From assembly GCA_025451775.1 (NCBI GenBank), contig JANWJU010000093.1:1-32420 (forward strand): a stretch of DNA of 32,420 bases, in the 5' to 3' direction. Origin of the DNA: Terriglobales bacterium. GTDB taxonomy: Bacteria > Acidobacteriota > Terriglobia > Terriglobales > SCQP01. This document shows positions 17,247-24,870 of the stretch, in pieces; the first letter of the stretch is position 1; every line of letters starts with the position of its first letter. The translations under genes and the position numbers were made by a program. Below the pieces are notes generated by a model that was not told the origin of the DNA, did not search any database, and worked only from the letters and a program-made list of their open reading frames with translations.

Positions 17247-18482
17247 ATGGTCTACTTGGTGGGCGCCGGACCCGGCGATCCGGAACTGCTCACGCTTAAG
17301 GGAAAGCGCGTGCTGGGGCAGGCCGACGCCGTGCTCTATGACGAGTTGGCGAACCCGGCGCTGCTCGATTGGGCGCCAGCGCGGGCGGAACGCTGCTACG
17401 TGGGCAAACGCGCCCGCCATCACGCCCTGCCGCAAGCCGAAATTGCCGCCTGGATGATCGAGCGCGCCCAGCGCGGGTTGTGCGTGGTGCGGCTGAAAGG
17501 CGGCGATCCGCTCATCTTCGGACGGGGCGGGGAAGAGATCGAGGCGCTGGCACGGGCGGGGGTGGCGTGGGAGGTGGTGCCGGGGGTGAGTGCGGGCACG
17601 GGCGTGGCCGCGGCGGCCGGGATTCCGCTGACGCACCGGGGGCTGAGTTCGGGGGTGCGGTTTTTGGCCGGACACACCGGGTTGGCGGCGGCGGCCCTGA
17701 ATCCCAACGGCGAGACGCTGGTGGTCTTCATGGGGCTGGAGCGGCTGGCGGAGAGCGCCACGGCACTCATCGCCCGGGGCTGGCCGCGCACCACTCCCGC
17801 CACGGTCATCGAGCGCGGGACGCTGCCGGGCGAACGCATGGTCACGGCCACGCTGGCCGGCATCGCCGCCAAAGTGCGGCGGGCCGCCATGCAGTCCCCG
17901 GCGCTGGTGATCGTGGGTGCGGTGGCGGGACTGCCGGCGCGCTGGCGGCGGAGCGGGGCGCGGAGTTCGCCGGCGACGACGACCGCGCTGCCCGGTCTGA
18001 TTTTAATGGCGCATGGCTCACCGCTGCCGGGCTGGCAGACGGGCGTGGATCAACTGGCGCGGTCGCTGGCGGCGCCCGGACAGTTCAGCCGCGCCGCCTA
18101 CCTGCCCCCGGTGCGCCCCAGTCTGAGCGAGGTAGTGGGGGCCGCAGCCGCGGCGGGCGTGCGGCGGCTGGCGGTGGTGCCGTATTTTTTAGCGCCGGGC
18201 CTGCACGTGACCCGCGACTTGCCGGAGTTGGTCGCGGCGGAGCGGCAGAGGCATCCCGGAATCGAGATGGCGCTGGCGCCGTGCTTGGAAGGGCATCCGG
18301 CGCTGCGCACGGCGGTGCTGGCGCGAGCAGGGGAGGCTGCGCTAAGCTGGAGCCATGAGGCCAAAATCGGCGGCACAATGGGCACGCTGGGCCGCAGCGG
18401 GCGTTCTGCTGGCGGCGGTGACGCTGCTCGCCGGGGCGCAACAAGCCGGGACACAAAAGAGGTCCGAAAAAAATCCCGTTAG
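17247..18482 (+). CDS. Uroporphyrinogen-III C-methyltransferase fused to sirohydrochlorin chelatase (SUMT-CbiX)
   Basis: A 411-residue fusion. The SUMT part (about 1-235) begins VYLVGAGPGDPELLTLKG, with VVRLKGGDPLIFGRGGEE, VPGVSAGTG, IPLTHRG and FMGL motifs; it makes precorrin-2 using SAM. The C-terminal CbiX/SirB-like part (about 250-365) has MAHGSPLPGW (His256) and PYFLAPGLHVTRDLPEL (His320), the metal-binding histidines for Fe2+ insertion. The intermediate dehydrogenase is not encoded here. It follows the reductase by five bases and would provide its siroheme. The last 45 or so residues are Gly/Arg/Ser-rich, unlike any chelatase, and overlap the next gene by 128 bases. A TAA in the next frame at 18343 suggests that an indel extended the protein. 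Confidence 0.9.
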   Translation: MVYLVGAGPGDPELLTLKGKRVLGQADAVLYDELANPALLDWAPARAERCYVGKRARHHALPQAEIAAWMIERAQRGLCVVRLKGGDPLIFGRGGEEIEALARAGVAWEVVPGVSAGTGVAAAAGIPLTHRGLSSGVRFLAGHTGLAAAALNPNGETLVVFMGLERLAESATALIARGWPRTTPATVIERGTLPGERMVTATLAGIAAKVRRAAMQSPALVIVGAVAGLPARWRRSGARSSPATTTALPGLILMAHGSPLPGWQTGVDQLARSLAAPGQFSRAAYLPPVRPSLSEVVGAAAAAGVRRLAVVPYFLAPGLHVTRDLPELVAAERQRHPGIEMALAPCLEGHPALRTAVLARAGEAALSWSHEAKIGGTMGTLGRSGRSAGGGDAARRGATSRDTKEVRKKSR

Positions 18483-18786
18483 CTCGATCCGGGTCACCGT
18501 CCAAGTGAAGGACACCGCCGGGGCGCCAGTGCCGGGCGCCGGTGTGGTGCTCAAGCAGGCGTCGGTCGACAGCGGCCGCATGTCCAAGGATCCGTTCCAG
18601 GTCGAACTGCACACCGACAGTAAGGGCAACGTGGCGGTGCAAGGTTTCGCTCCCGGTGAGGTGCTGGTGCAGGTGATCGCCCACGGCTACCAGACCTATG
18701 GGCAGGCGTTTATCATGGAGCATGCCGACGAAACGGTCCACGTCAAGCTCGACCCGCCCCGGCGGCAAATCAGTATTTATAAATAA
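18355..18786 (+). CDS. Exported carboxypeptidase-regulatory-like (Ig-fold) domain protein
   Basis: A 143-residue protein with a signal peptide (basic start, hydrophobic AAAGVLLAAVTLLAGA, residues about 13-28) and a single beta-sandwich domain: VTVQVKDTAGAPVPGAGVVL, DSKGNVAVQGFAPGEVLVQVIAHGYQTYG. This is the pattern of CarboxypepD_reg and related domains, common in Acidobacteriota envelope proteins. ATG 18355 has GGAG three bases upstream. It overlaps the end of the SUMT-CbiX frame. Its function is not known; the fold usually mediates binding or stabilisation. Confidence 0.8.
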   Translation: MRPKSAAQWARWAAAGVLLAAVTLLAGAQQAGTQKRSEKNPVSSIRVTVQVKDTAGAPVPGAGVVLKQASVDSGRMSKDPFQVELHTDSKGNVAVQGFAPGEVLVQVIAHGYQTYGQAFIMEHADETVHVKLDPPRRQISIYK

Positions 18787-18835
18787 CGCGGGCACTCCCT
18801 TCGCCCCGCTCCCGCGCCGGGCGCTGCCGTGGGAT

Positions 18836-18988
18836 GTGAACCTGTTGGCGCATGCGCTGGCGCGGCCCCCAGAGACGGTGGCCAAGCAGGTCATGGAGCT
18901 ATTGAAAGCGCGGCGGCGCGGCCGGCAGTGGGCGGAGGCGCTATTGCTGGCGGCGCGTGATGCCTATGCCGAGACGGGCGTAGAATGA
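18836..18988 (+). CDS. Small ORF, unknown function
   Basis: A possible 50-residue protein from GTG 18836, containing LARPPETVAKQVMELLKARRRGRQWAEALLLAARDAYAETG. It is helical and basic with strong coding bias. The open frame extends upstream into the preceding gene, but the start is uncertain. Its stop overlaps the ATG of the following ORF (ATGA at 18985), which suggests coupled translation and supports it being real. No family is recognised. Confidence 0.4.
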   Translation: MNLLAHALARPPETVAKQVMELLKARRRGRQWAEALLLAARDAYAETGVE

Positions 18989-19365
18989 GGGCGGGCCGGG
19001 CGAACGCTGCATCGCCAGTTCCGTCGCTCGTCTCGTGTACCATGGCCACGTTTCTTTGTCCGTTCTGCCAGTCGGCTATCCCGGGGGTGGGGCCAGCGGC
19101 GCACGCGTTCGTGTTTAACGTGGCGGTGCGGCAGGTCGTGCGGGAGGCGCGTACGCTGCGCGCCGGCGATGTGCTGGTGGTGGTGGACTCGACCGTGCAT
19201 CCGGAGGATCACTCCATCCACCGTTGCGATGATCCCGGGGGGAGGCAAGTGGTGACGTGGTTCCAACACCACGCCACGGAAGCCTACTCGGCCATCAACT
19301 CAGCGATCCGGCGCAGTTTGGACACGCGGCGGGACGCCACTGTGCTGGCGCCCCGGACCAAATAA
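18985..19365 (+). CDS. Small Cys-pair protein of unknown function
   Basis: A 126-residue ORF from ATG 18985; ATG 19042 (MATFLCPFCQ) would give 107 residues and may be the true start. The CPFC pair resembles half a zinc ribbon or a thioredoxin-like site, but no second Cys pair follows, only a lone Cys and several His (HPEDHSIHRC). The remainder (RQVVTWFQHHATEAYSAINSAIRRS) looks like a compact alpha/beta domain. No family is recognised. It overlaps the upstream small ORF by four bases. Confidence 0.5.
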   Translation: MRAGRANAASPVPSLVSCTMATFLCPFCQSAIPGVGPAAHAFVFNVAVRQVVREARTLRAGDVLVVVDSTVHPEDHSIHRCDDPGGRQVVTWFQHHATEAYSAINSAIRRSLDTRRDATVLAPRTK

Positions 19366-19434
19366 AACGCCGGGCCCCCACGGTGGCCGAGCGTAGCAGA
19401 ACGGCCCTTACTCGGTGAGCAGCTAAACTAAGGG

Positions 19435-20202
19435 GTGATCCGCAAACATCAACGGCCGGCCAGCAAGCCTCCGGTCGCCCACAAAGCCGCACGCGCCGAC
19501 AAGCCGGAGATGACGCTGGACCGCGCCTTGTCGCGCGCGGGCGTGGCTTCACGCACGGTGGCGGCGGATCTCATCGCCGCGGGGCGGGTCACGATCGATG
19601 GGCGGACGTGCCGCGATCCGCAGACGTGGGTGACGCCGGCGCGGCAGCAGGTGGCGTTGGATGGGCAGGCCCTTCAACGCCCCCAGCCGCTCTATTTGGC
19701 GCTGCACAAGCCGGTGGGCTACATCACCAGCCACGGCGATCCGGAGGGGCGGAAGACCATCTACGATTTGTTGGGTGAGCAAGCCCCCTGGGTCTTCCCG
19801 GTGGGGCGGCTGGACCGGGACACCAGCGGCCTGCTGTTGCTGACCAATGACAGCATTTTCGCCGAACGCATCGCCAACCCCGCGCTGCACGTGGGCAAAG
19901 TGTACCGGGTCAAGGTGCAGCCGCCGCTGCGCGAGAGCCACCTGGACTGCTTGCGCCAGGGAATCGAGATCGGCCGCGACGAGCGCACCGCGGCCGCCAC
20001 TGTCACCTGGCTGCGCGCCAACGCACGCTACTGCTGGATCGAGTTGGAGATTCACGAGGGCAAGAACCGCCAAATCCGGCGCATGATCGCCGCCCTCGGC
20101 CATGAGGTCATGCAACTGGTGCGGGTCCGTATTGGAAAATTGGAGTTGGGCTCGCTGCGGCCAGGGGCGGTGCGGACCGTGCGCCCGGCCGAGGTGGTGT
20201 GA
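19435..20202 (+). CDS. 23S rRNA pseudouridine synthase, RsuA/RluB/E/F family
   Basis: A 255-residue enzyme (GTG 19435; ATG 19510 alternative). It has an S4 RNA-binding domain (about 26-85: MTLDRALSRAGVASRTVAADLIAAGRVTIDG) and a catalytic domain with the family motif GRLDRDTSGLLLLTND, catalytic Asp127. The KVYRVKV strand and EGKNRQIRRMIAALGHEV are typical of the RsuA/RluB group, which isomerise uridine in ribosomal RNA. The exact rRNA site is not predictable. AGGG directly abuts the GTG, giving a poor ribosome-binding site. Confidence 0.9.
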   Translation: MIRKHQRPASKPPVAHKAARADKPEMTLDRALSRAGVASRTVAADLIAAGRVTIDGRTCRDPQTWVTPARQQVALDGQALQRPQPLYLALHKPVGYITSHGDPEGRKTIYDLLGEQAPWVFPVGRLDRDTSGLLLLTNDSIFAERIANPALHVGKVYRVKVQPPLRESHLDCLRQGIEIGRDERTAAATVTWLRANARYCWIELEIHEGKNRQIRRMIAALGHEVMQLVRVRIGKLELGSLRPGAVRTVRPAEVV

Positions 20203-20312
20203 TCCACAGGTTTGTGAAAAAGTCTGTGCAAAACCCTGCGTACAACCGGCGAAACTGCTGGCCTGCTCTGGCGTTGCTGCACATTGCACCCGGTTGGGGC
20301 GGTACACTTGTA

Positions 20313-20334
20313 GTGGATCAATCCACCGGAGGAG
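20313..20334 (+). promoter_or_regulatory. Inverted repeat and ribosome-binding site before superoxide dismutase
   Basis: GTGGAT (20313-20318) and ATCCAC (20321-20326) form a six-base inverted repeat with a two-base spacer. They touch the strong GGAGGAG ribosome-binding site at 20328-20334. The repeat could be an operator or a small hairpin that tunes initiation. The 110 bases before it contain no further clear signal. Confidence 0.45.
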
Positions 20335-20343
20335 ACCGTCAAC

Positions 20344-20961
20344 ATGGCTTTTGAACTTCCACCGCTGCCGTACGCGTACAACGCCCTGGAACCTGTGATC
20401 GACGAGGCGACGATGCACCTGCATCACGAGAAACACCACGCCGCCTACGTCAACAACCTGAATGCCGCCCTCAAAGAGCACGCCGATTTGGCGGCGTTGC
20501 CGCTGGACGACCTGCTGCGCGCGGTGCAGACCAAGGTGCCGGAGGCGATCCGCACGGCGGTGCGCAACAACGCCGGCGGGCACTCGAACCACAGCATGTT
20601 CTGGAAGATCATGAAGCCCGCGGGCGGCGGCGCGCCGTCGGGGGCGCTGGCGCAGGATATCGACAAGACGTTTGGCGGTCTGGACGGCTTCAAGGCGAAG
20701 TTCAACGACGCCGGCCTGAAGCGGTTTGGTTCCGGATGGGCGTGGCTGGTGCTGAAGAAGGGCCAGCTCGAGGTGCTCTCGACCGCCAATCAGGACAGCC
20801 CGATCATGGACGGTCTGTATCCGGTGATGGGCAACGACGTGTGGGAGCACGCCTATTACCTGAAGTACCAGAACCGCCGCGGCGACTACCTCACCGCCTG
20901 GTGGAACGCGGTGAACTGGGACGAGGTCGGGCGCCGCTACGAGGCGGGCAAGAGGGGATAA
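20344..20961 (+). CDS. sodA: Superoxide dismutase, Fe/Mn family
   Basis: A 205-residue enzyme of normal family length that dismutates superoxide to H2O2 and O2. Metal ligands are His27 (in [12 protein letters not shown]), His83 ([10 protein letters not shown]), Asp165 and His169 (NDVWEHAYY). GSGWAWLV is also present. The sequence does not firmly separate Mn from Fe use; the N-terminal GGHSNH favours Mn weakly. There is no signal peptide, so it is cytosolic. A perfect hairpin follows the gene, so it is probably monocistronic. Confidence 0.96.
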   Translation: MAFELPPLPYAYNALEPVIDEATMHLHHEKHHAAYVNNLNAALKEHADLAALPLDDLLRAVQTKVPEAIRTAVRNNAGGHSNHSMFWKIMKPAGGGAPSGALAQDIDKTFGGLDGFKAKFNDAGLKRFGSGWAWLVLKKGQLEVLSTANQDSPIMDGLYPVMGNDVWEHAYYLKYQNRRGDYLTAWWNAVNWDEVGRRYEAGKRG

Positions 20962-20963
20962 GA

Positions 20964-20984
20964 AGTTGCTAGTTGCTAGTTGCT
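20964..20984. repeat. Tandem 7-bp repeat (AGTTGCT x3)
   Basis: Three exact copies of AGTTGCT follow the SOD stop by two bases, with a partial fourth. It is a short microsatellite in non-coding DNA. Confidence 0.9.
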
Positions 20985-20993
20985 AGTCAACAC

Positions 20994-21025
20994 AGCGGCG
21001 TGGGGCACGGGGGCCCCACGCCGCT
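20994..21025 (+). terminator. Hairpin downstream of superoxide dismutase
   Basis: A perfect 12-bp stem (20994-21005 with 21014-21025) with an eight-base loop lies 32 bases after the SOD stop. It lacks a T-run but is strong and well placed to end transcription or protect the 3' end. Confidence 0.65.
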
Positions 21026-21117
21026 GCGAGCATACGCGGGCGGCGGAGCGCCGGCGGTCAGGATGCGCGCGCGGTGCAGGAGCGGGGCGCACCCCCGCGA
21101 CGCGCCGAGCGCCCGCG

Positions 21118-21147
21118 TTCAATCAAATCGCTGCCCGCGCCTATAAT
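21118..21147 (+). promoter_or_regulatory. Promoter of the ROK gene, probably leaderless
   Basis: TATAAT at 21142-21147 with a weak TTCAAT -35 at 21118-21123 (18-base spacer). The GTG start at 21153 is six bases after the -10 box, so transcription would start at or next to the start codon. No ribosome-binding site is present, consistent with a leaderless mRNA. Confidence 0.6.
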
Positions 21148-21152
21148 AGTCC

Positions 21153-22196
21153 GTGCAACTCGTAGCTGGCATCGACCTTGGCGGCACCGCCATCAACTAC
21201 ACCCTGCTTGATGAGCGTGGCGCATTTCTGATCGCGGAGCTGTGCGAACATCCGGCACGCTCGATCGAAGGCCCCGAGATCTGCTTGACGCAGATCGTCG
21301 AGGGGCTCAAGTTGGCCGCCGAGCGCGCCGGGGTGCCGCTCAGCGACATCGTCGCCGCCGGATTGGACACGCCCGGGCCGGCGAGCGCGGCGGGGGTGTT
21401 CAGCCGCGAGGGCGGGACCAACTTTAAACACGCGGCGTGGGCTGGGTACGATATCCGCGCTGGCCTGGAGCAGCGGCTGGGCATTCCCGTCGCCTACCTG
21501 AACGACGGCAACGCGGCGGCGCTGTGGGGGCACGCGTCGTTGTTCGGTCCTTCCGGCCGGGAGACCTCGATCTCGGCCATCGTGGGCACGGGGCTGGGCG
21601 GGGGCGTCATCGTCGACGGCAACGTGGTTAAGGGCCGGCTGGGGTTTGGCGGCGAGTTGGGGCACGTGTACATCGCCTACTGCGCCATCCCGGAGATCGA
21701 AGGCATGCAGCCGCGGTGCAACTGCGGACGCGTGGGCGATCTGGAATCGCTGTGCTCGCTGACCGCCATCCAGAACAATTTATTGCCGCATTTTCTGGCG
21801 CGGGATCCCGGTCATCCGCTGCACGCGCTGGCGCGGGCGGGACAGATGAACAAGGCCGCCAAGCAGGTGCGTGGGTTGGCGGAGCAGGGCGACCGGCTGT
21901 GCCGGGAGGTGTTCCGGGTGCAGGCGCAGGCGCTGGGGCTGTTCTTCGACGCCATGGTCAACACCTTCGATCCCGATGCCCTCATCGTCGGCGGCGGGGC
22001 GATCGAGACCGGCGCGGCATTCCAGCGCTGGTTCATGAACGAGATCCACGCCGGCATGCCCACGCAGCGCACCGAGCAGGCGGGCATTCCCCTGCACCTC
22101 ATGCCCCACGGCGACACGGCGGGGGCGCGCGGGGCGGCGATTGAAGCGCAAAAAATGCTGGCCGCGCGTTCGGGCGCGGCCAGCGGGCGCTTCTAG
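21153..22196 (+). CDS. ROK family sugar kinase or regulator-like protein
   Basis: A 347-residue ROK protein. The N-terminal phosphate-binding GIDLGGT, the catalytic-Asp segment YLNDGNAAALWG, VGTGLGGGVIVDG, and the zinc motif GELGH (His171) with CNCGRVGDLES (Cys189, Cys191) are seen. There is no N-terminal helix-turn-helix, so it is a kinase-type member, probably phosphorylating glucose or a related hexose with ATP. The usual third zinc Cys (CxCGxxGCxE) is Asp196 here. The C-terminal FDPDALIVGGGAIETG segment is typical. It is followed convergently by the cytochrome gene. Confidence 0.9.
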   Translation: MQLVAGIDLGGTAINYTLLDERGAFLIAELCEHPARSIEGPEICLTQIVEGLKLAAERAGVPLSDIVAAGLDTPGPASAAGVFSREGGTNFKHAAWAGYDIRAGLEQRLGIPVAYLNDGNAAALWGHASLFGPSGRETSISAIVGTGLGGGVIVDGNVVKGRLGFGGELGHVYIAYCAIPEIEGMQPRCNCGRVGDLESLCSLTAIQNNLLPHFLARDPGHPLHALARAGQMNKAAKQVRGLAEQGDRLCREVFRVQAQALGLFFDAMVNTFDPDALIVGGGAIETGAAFQRWFMNEIHAGMPTQRTEQAGIPLHLMPHGDTAGARGAAIEAQKMLAARSGAASGRF

Positions 22197-22207
22197 GAGG
22201 ACTTCAC

Positions 22208-23347
22208 TTAGGGTTTTTGCGACGCCAAGTAGGCGACGACATCGACGATCTGGGCGTCGGTGAGGTTCTTGACGGGCGCTTCCATGAGGGCGACCTGGCC
22301 GCCCTTGCGGGCGCCGGTTTGGATGTCGATGATCTCGCGCGCCATCTGACTGGGGGAGCGGCCGGCGATGCCGGGAATATTGGCCATGCCGTGCAGGTCC
22401 TGGCCGTGGCACATGGTGCAGGCCATGGGGGAGAGGACGTTGCCGCTGGCGTCCTTGCCGGTGGTGACGATCTCCTTGCCGCGCGCGATGCTGCCGGGCG
22501 GCACGTAAGCGATGAAGCCGGAGGTGGTGTCGCGCAGTTCGGTGCGCGCCTGATCGACGGAGACCTCGATGACGCGGTCGCCGATGGGCTCGGTGCCGCC
22601 GTCAGGCACGGCCACCATCATGCCGCCCTGGGCACGGGTGACGGGGACGGTCGCGGCTTCCTTCACCTGAATCCAGTCCTCGGGTAGTTTGAGGGAGGAG
22701 AAGTAGTCGGCAGCCTGCTGCATCTCGTCGGGGGTGAGGCCCTTGGCGACGCGAACCATGAAGCTGACCGAGCCCATGCGGGGCGAGGAGCTATGGCGGT
22801 CACCGCTGCGGAAGGCGTCGAGCTGTTCCAGGATGTAGGCCTTGGGCAGGCCAGCAACGCTCTCGTTTTCGGGGCGTCCGGCGCCGGTGGGGAGGTGGCA
22901 GTAGCCGCAAGCGGCGACGCCGTTGGCGCGGTCGCCAGTGGCGACGACGGCGGGCATGGGCGGATGGGAGCTGGGGAACCAGTCGGGGACGGTGTACAGG
23001 TTGGCGATATAGGCCTTGGAGTAGCCCGCGCTGCTGCCGGGGACGTGCTCCTTGGGGCCGGTATCGGCGGCCGCGGCGGCATTGCCAGCGTTACCACCCG
23101 GCGCGCCCGGTCCACGGCCGCCGGGGGCAAATCCGCGGCCCCCGGGGCGCCCAGGCCCGCGGCGGCCGGTCGCGGGCGCCACCGGGTAAGCCCACAGCGG
23201 CAGGTCCCGCGCGGGCGCGGCGGCGGCATCGCCAGGAGCGGCCGGCGCGGCGGGAGCTTGCGCGCGAGCCCCACCGGCGGCGAACAGGACGAGCGCGCCG
23301 AAGGCGGCGGTAGAAGCAAAACTGGTCAAGCTGCGGCGAAGATCCAT
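22208..23347 (-). CDS. Exported di-heme cytochrome c
   Basis: A 379-residue secreted protein from ATG 23347: signal peptide ending near GGARAQA (about 30), then an Ala/Pro/Gly-rich linker (about 31-100), and two c-type heme domains with CGYCH (Cys147, Cys150, His151) and CTMCH (Cys310, Cys313, His314). Distal Met candidates lie in the MGSVSFM and LMEAPVKNL segments. The order matches periplasmic cytochromes c that pass electrons between redox enzymes. A start at ATG 23377 or GTG 23380 would put extra residues before a good signal peptide, so I chose 23347. GGAAGGG lies 11 bases upstream of it. Confidence 0.88.
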   Translation of the reverse strand: MDLRRSLTSFASTAAFGALVLFAAGGARAQAPAAPAAPGDAAAAPARDLPLWAYPVAPATGRRGPGRPGGRGFAPGGRGPGAPGGNAGNAAAAADTGPKEHVPGSSAGYSKAYIANLYTVPDWFPSSHPPMPAVVATGDRANGVAACGYCHLPTGAGRPENESVAGLPKAYILEQLDAFRSGDRHSSSPRMGSVSFMVRVAKGLTPDEMQQAADYFSSLKLPEDWIQVKEAATVPVTRAQGGMMVAVPDGGTEPIGDRVIEVSVDQARTELRDTTSGFIAYVPPGSIARGKEIVTTGKDASGNVLSPMACTMCHGQDLHGMANIPGIAGRSPSQMAREIIDIQTGARKGGQVALMEAPVKNLTDAQIVDVVAYLASQKP

Positions 23348-23464
23348 AAAAAAAGACACCCTTCCCGGCCGGCGCATCACTCCGGCGATTCACGGCGGAT
23401 CATACCACAGCCACGTGCTCCCCGATGTGCCCGGAACCGTGCGGCGATTTACCGAGCTGGGTCG

Positions 23465-23480
23465 TATACTGCGCTGGAGG
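23465..23480 (+). promoter_or_regulatory. -10 box and ribosome-binding site of the hydrolase gene
   Basis: TATACT at 23465-23470 is followed by GGAGG at 23476-23480, eight bases before ATG 23489. If this box is used, the 5' leader would be only about 12 bases. No clear -35 is seen. Confidence 0.45.
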
Positions 23481-23488
23481 ATTTCGGC

Positions 23489-24277
23489 ATGACGCGAACG
23501 ACGACGCGAACGATGACTGGGACGATGACTGTGACGATGACGGGAACACTGCTTCGGCTCATTTTGGCGGGTTTGGTTTCGCTTCTGGCGCTGCCGCTGG
23601 CGGCGCAGCAGATGGTGGCCCTTGGCTCGGCGCAGGGCTACCTCGCACTGCCCAGCACGCCCGGCAAGCATCCCGCCGTCATCGTGATTCAGGAATGGTG
23701 GGGCCTGAATCCCTGGCTCAAGCAGCAGGCCGACACGCTGGCGGCGCAGGGCTACGTGGCCCTCGCGCCCGATCTCTACCACGGCAAGGTGGCGGAGACG
23801 GCGCCGCAGGCCATGGCGCTGACGCGTGCCTTCAACCGCACGCAAGGGCTGGACGAGCTCAACGCCGCCTACGCCTACCTGCGCGGCCGCAAGGACGTCG
23901 AAGCGGACCGCATCGGTGCGCTGGGCTGGTGTTTTGGCGGCGGCCTGACCTGGAGTCTGGCGGCGATGCAGCCCGGTTTGCGCGGTGTGGCCATTTTTTA
24001 TGGTCCACTGCCGGCGGTACCGGAGCGCCCCGCCTACATTGCCAAGCTCCGCGTTCCTGTCCTGGGTAGCTTCGGCGGCGCCGACCAAAGCATCCCGGCC
24101 GCTGGCGTGCAACAGTTCACCGCCGCGCTGCAGTCCGCGGGCCGCAGCGTGGATATCAAGATTTATCCCGGCATGCCCCACGCCTTCGCCCACGTGACCA
24201 CTCCGGAAGGCAAGGCCGCCTACGCCGACGCTTGGGCGCGCACGCTGCGCTTCCTACACCAACGCTTGGCGGATTAA
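23489..24277 (+). CDS. Exported dienelactone hydrolase family protein
   Basis: A 262-residue alpha/beta hydrolase of the dienelactone hydrolase family. The catalytic Cys is in GWCFGGG (Cys148), with Asp199 (GGADQS) and His231 (MPHAFAH); the QEWWGLNPW segment supplies the family Glu. A signal peptide (hydrophobic LLRLILAGLVSLLALPLAA, about residues 21-39) indicates export. The first 20 residues are an odd Thr/Met tandem (MT-rich) encoded by imperfect 15-base repeats, so several ATGs are available as starts. Family members hydrolyse enol-lactones or other esters; the substrate is unknown. Confidence 0.88.
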   Translation: MTRTTTRTMTGTMTVTMTGTLLRLILAGLVSLLALPLAAQQMVALGSAQGYLALPSTPGKHPAVIVIQEWWGLNPWLKQQADTLAAQGYVALAPDLYHGKVAETAPQAMALTRAFNRTQGLDELNAAYAYLRGRKDVEADRIGALGWCFGGGLTWSLAAMQPGLRGVAIFYGPLPAVPERPAYIAKLRVPVLGSFGGADQSIPAAGVQQFTAALQSAGRSVDIKIYPGMPHAFAHVTTPEGKAAYADAWARTLRFLHQRLAD

Positions 24278-24306
24278 CGCTGGGGCAGCCGGGTGATAAT
24301 GTTGGC

Positions 24307-24697
24307 ATGCGAAGCAGCACGCGATGGTTGATCGCGGCGTGCGTGCTGGCGCTGGTGCCGGGTTTTTGGGTCTGGGCAGGAGCCGGGCGGCATGGCCATC
24401 GTGCAGGACGTGTCCGTGCACCAGCCCGGCACGGTCTCGCCCGACGGCAAGCTGGACTACACGTTCATGGACCGGCGCGACCTGGCCGTTCCCTTCGCCG
24501 GCTTCGCCGTTCTGCACGACCAGGAAGCCGAGGAGCCGACGGAGTGGGGGGTGAAGGCGGTGATGGTCCGCTTCGCCGCCCGCAAGCCTTGGCCCGCCCA
24601 CGCCCTAGAAGCCACCTGGGTTAAATCGGCGCACACCCCCAGGTGTGCAATCCTGGGCAGCGCCGCGGCGCGCGCCGCCGCCATGATGGAGCCATGA
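24307..24697 (+). pseudogene. Exported protein with an apparent frameshift
   Basis: From ATG 24307 the frame encodes a good signal peptide (MRSSTRWLIAACVLALVPGF, then WVWA), but beyond about 24385 it becomes Arg/Gly-rich noise. The +1 frame from about 24371 encodes a well-formed sequence (QDVSVHQPGTVSPDGKLDYTF...), open to 24697, with ATG 24392 as its only internal start. One indel near the T-run at 24363-24367 would join signal peptide and body into an exported protein of about 130 residues. It may be a real frameshift, a sequencing error, or a separate short cytoplasmic ORF (24392-24697). A GATAAT box lies just before 24307. Family unknown. Confidence 0.5.
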
Positions 24698-24870
24698 CAT
24701 ACGATAAAGACGCCGCCTCGCATCCACCCTGCCCCAAATGCCATTTGCCCATGCGCGAGGGTCAACCCTCGATTTTCCACGAAGGGCATACCTTTCATGA
24801 GAACTGCGCGCCGAAGCCAGAAATTGCCGGTGACAAGGATGTAATTTATCCGTCGCTGATATCGATCTGA
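24694..24870 (+). CDS. Small Cys/His-rich zinc-ribbon-like protein
   Basis: A 58-residue protein from ATG 24694 with GGAG three bases upstream. CPKCHLPM followed by HEGHTFHENC gives a CxxC...HxxxHxxC arrangement that could bind one zinc. No longer domain is present and its function is unknown. Its ATG overlaps the upstream stop (ATGA), so it is coupled to the frameshifted gene. Confidence 0.6.
   Translation: MTYDKDAASHPPCPKCHLPMREGQPSIFHEGHTFHENCAPKPEIAGDKDVIYPSLISI

Noticed and set aside
19366-19434. tRNA or small RNA before the pseudouridine synthase gene
   Set aside because: It lacks a tRNA T-arm or acceptor pairing; only a five-base inverted repeat (CCGAG/CTCGG) is present.
20964-20987. 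Tandem AGTTGCT units considered as a CRISPR or phase-variable tract
   Set aside because: Units are 7 bp without spacers and lie in non-coding DNA.
24232-24624. 130-residue frame overlapping the hydrolase end
   Set aside because: Only its signal-peptide part (from 24307) looks real; the rest is Arg/Gly-rich out-of-frame translation.
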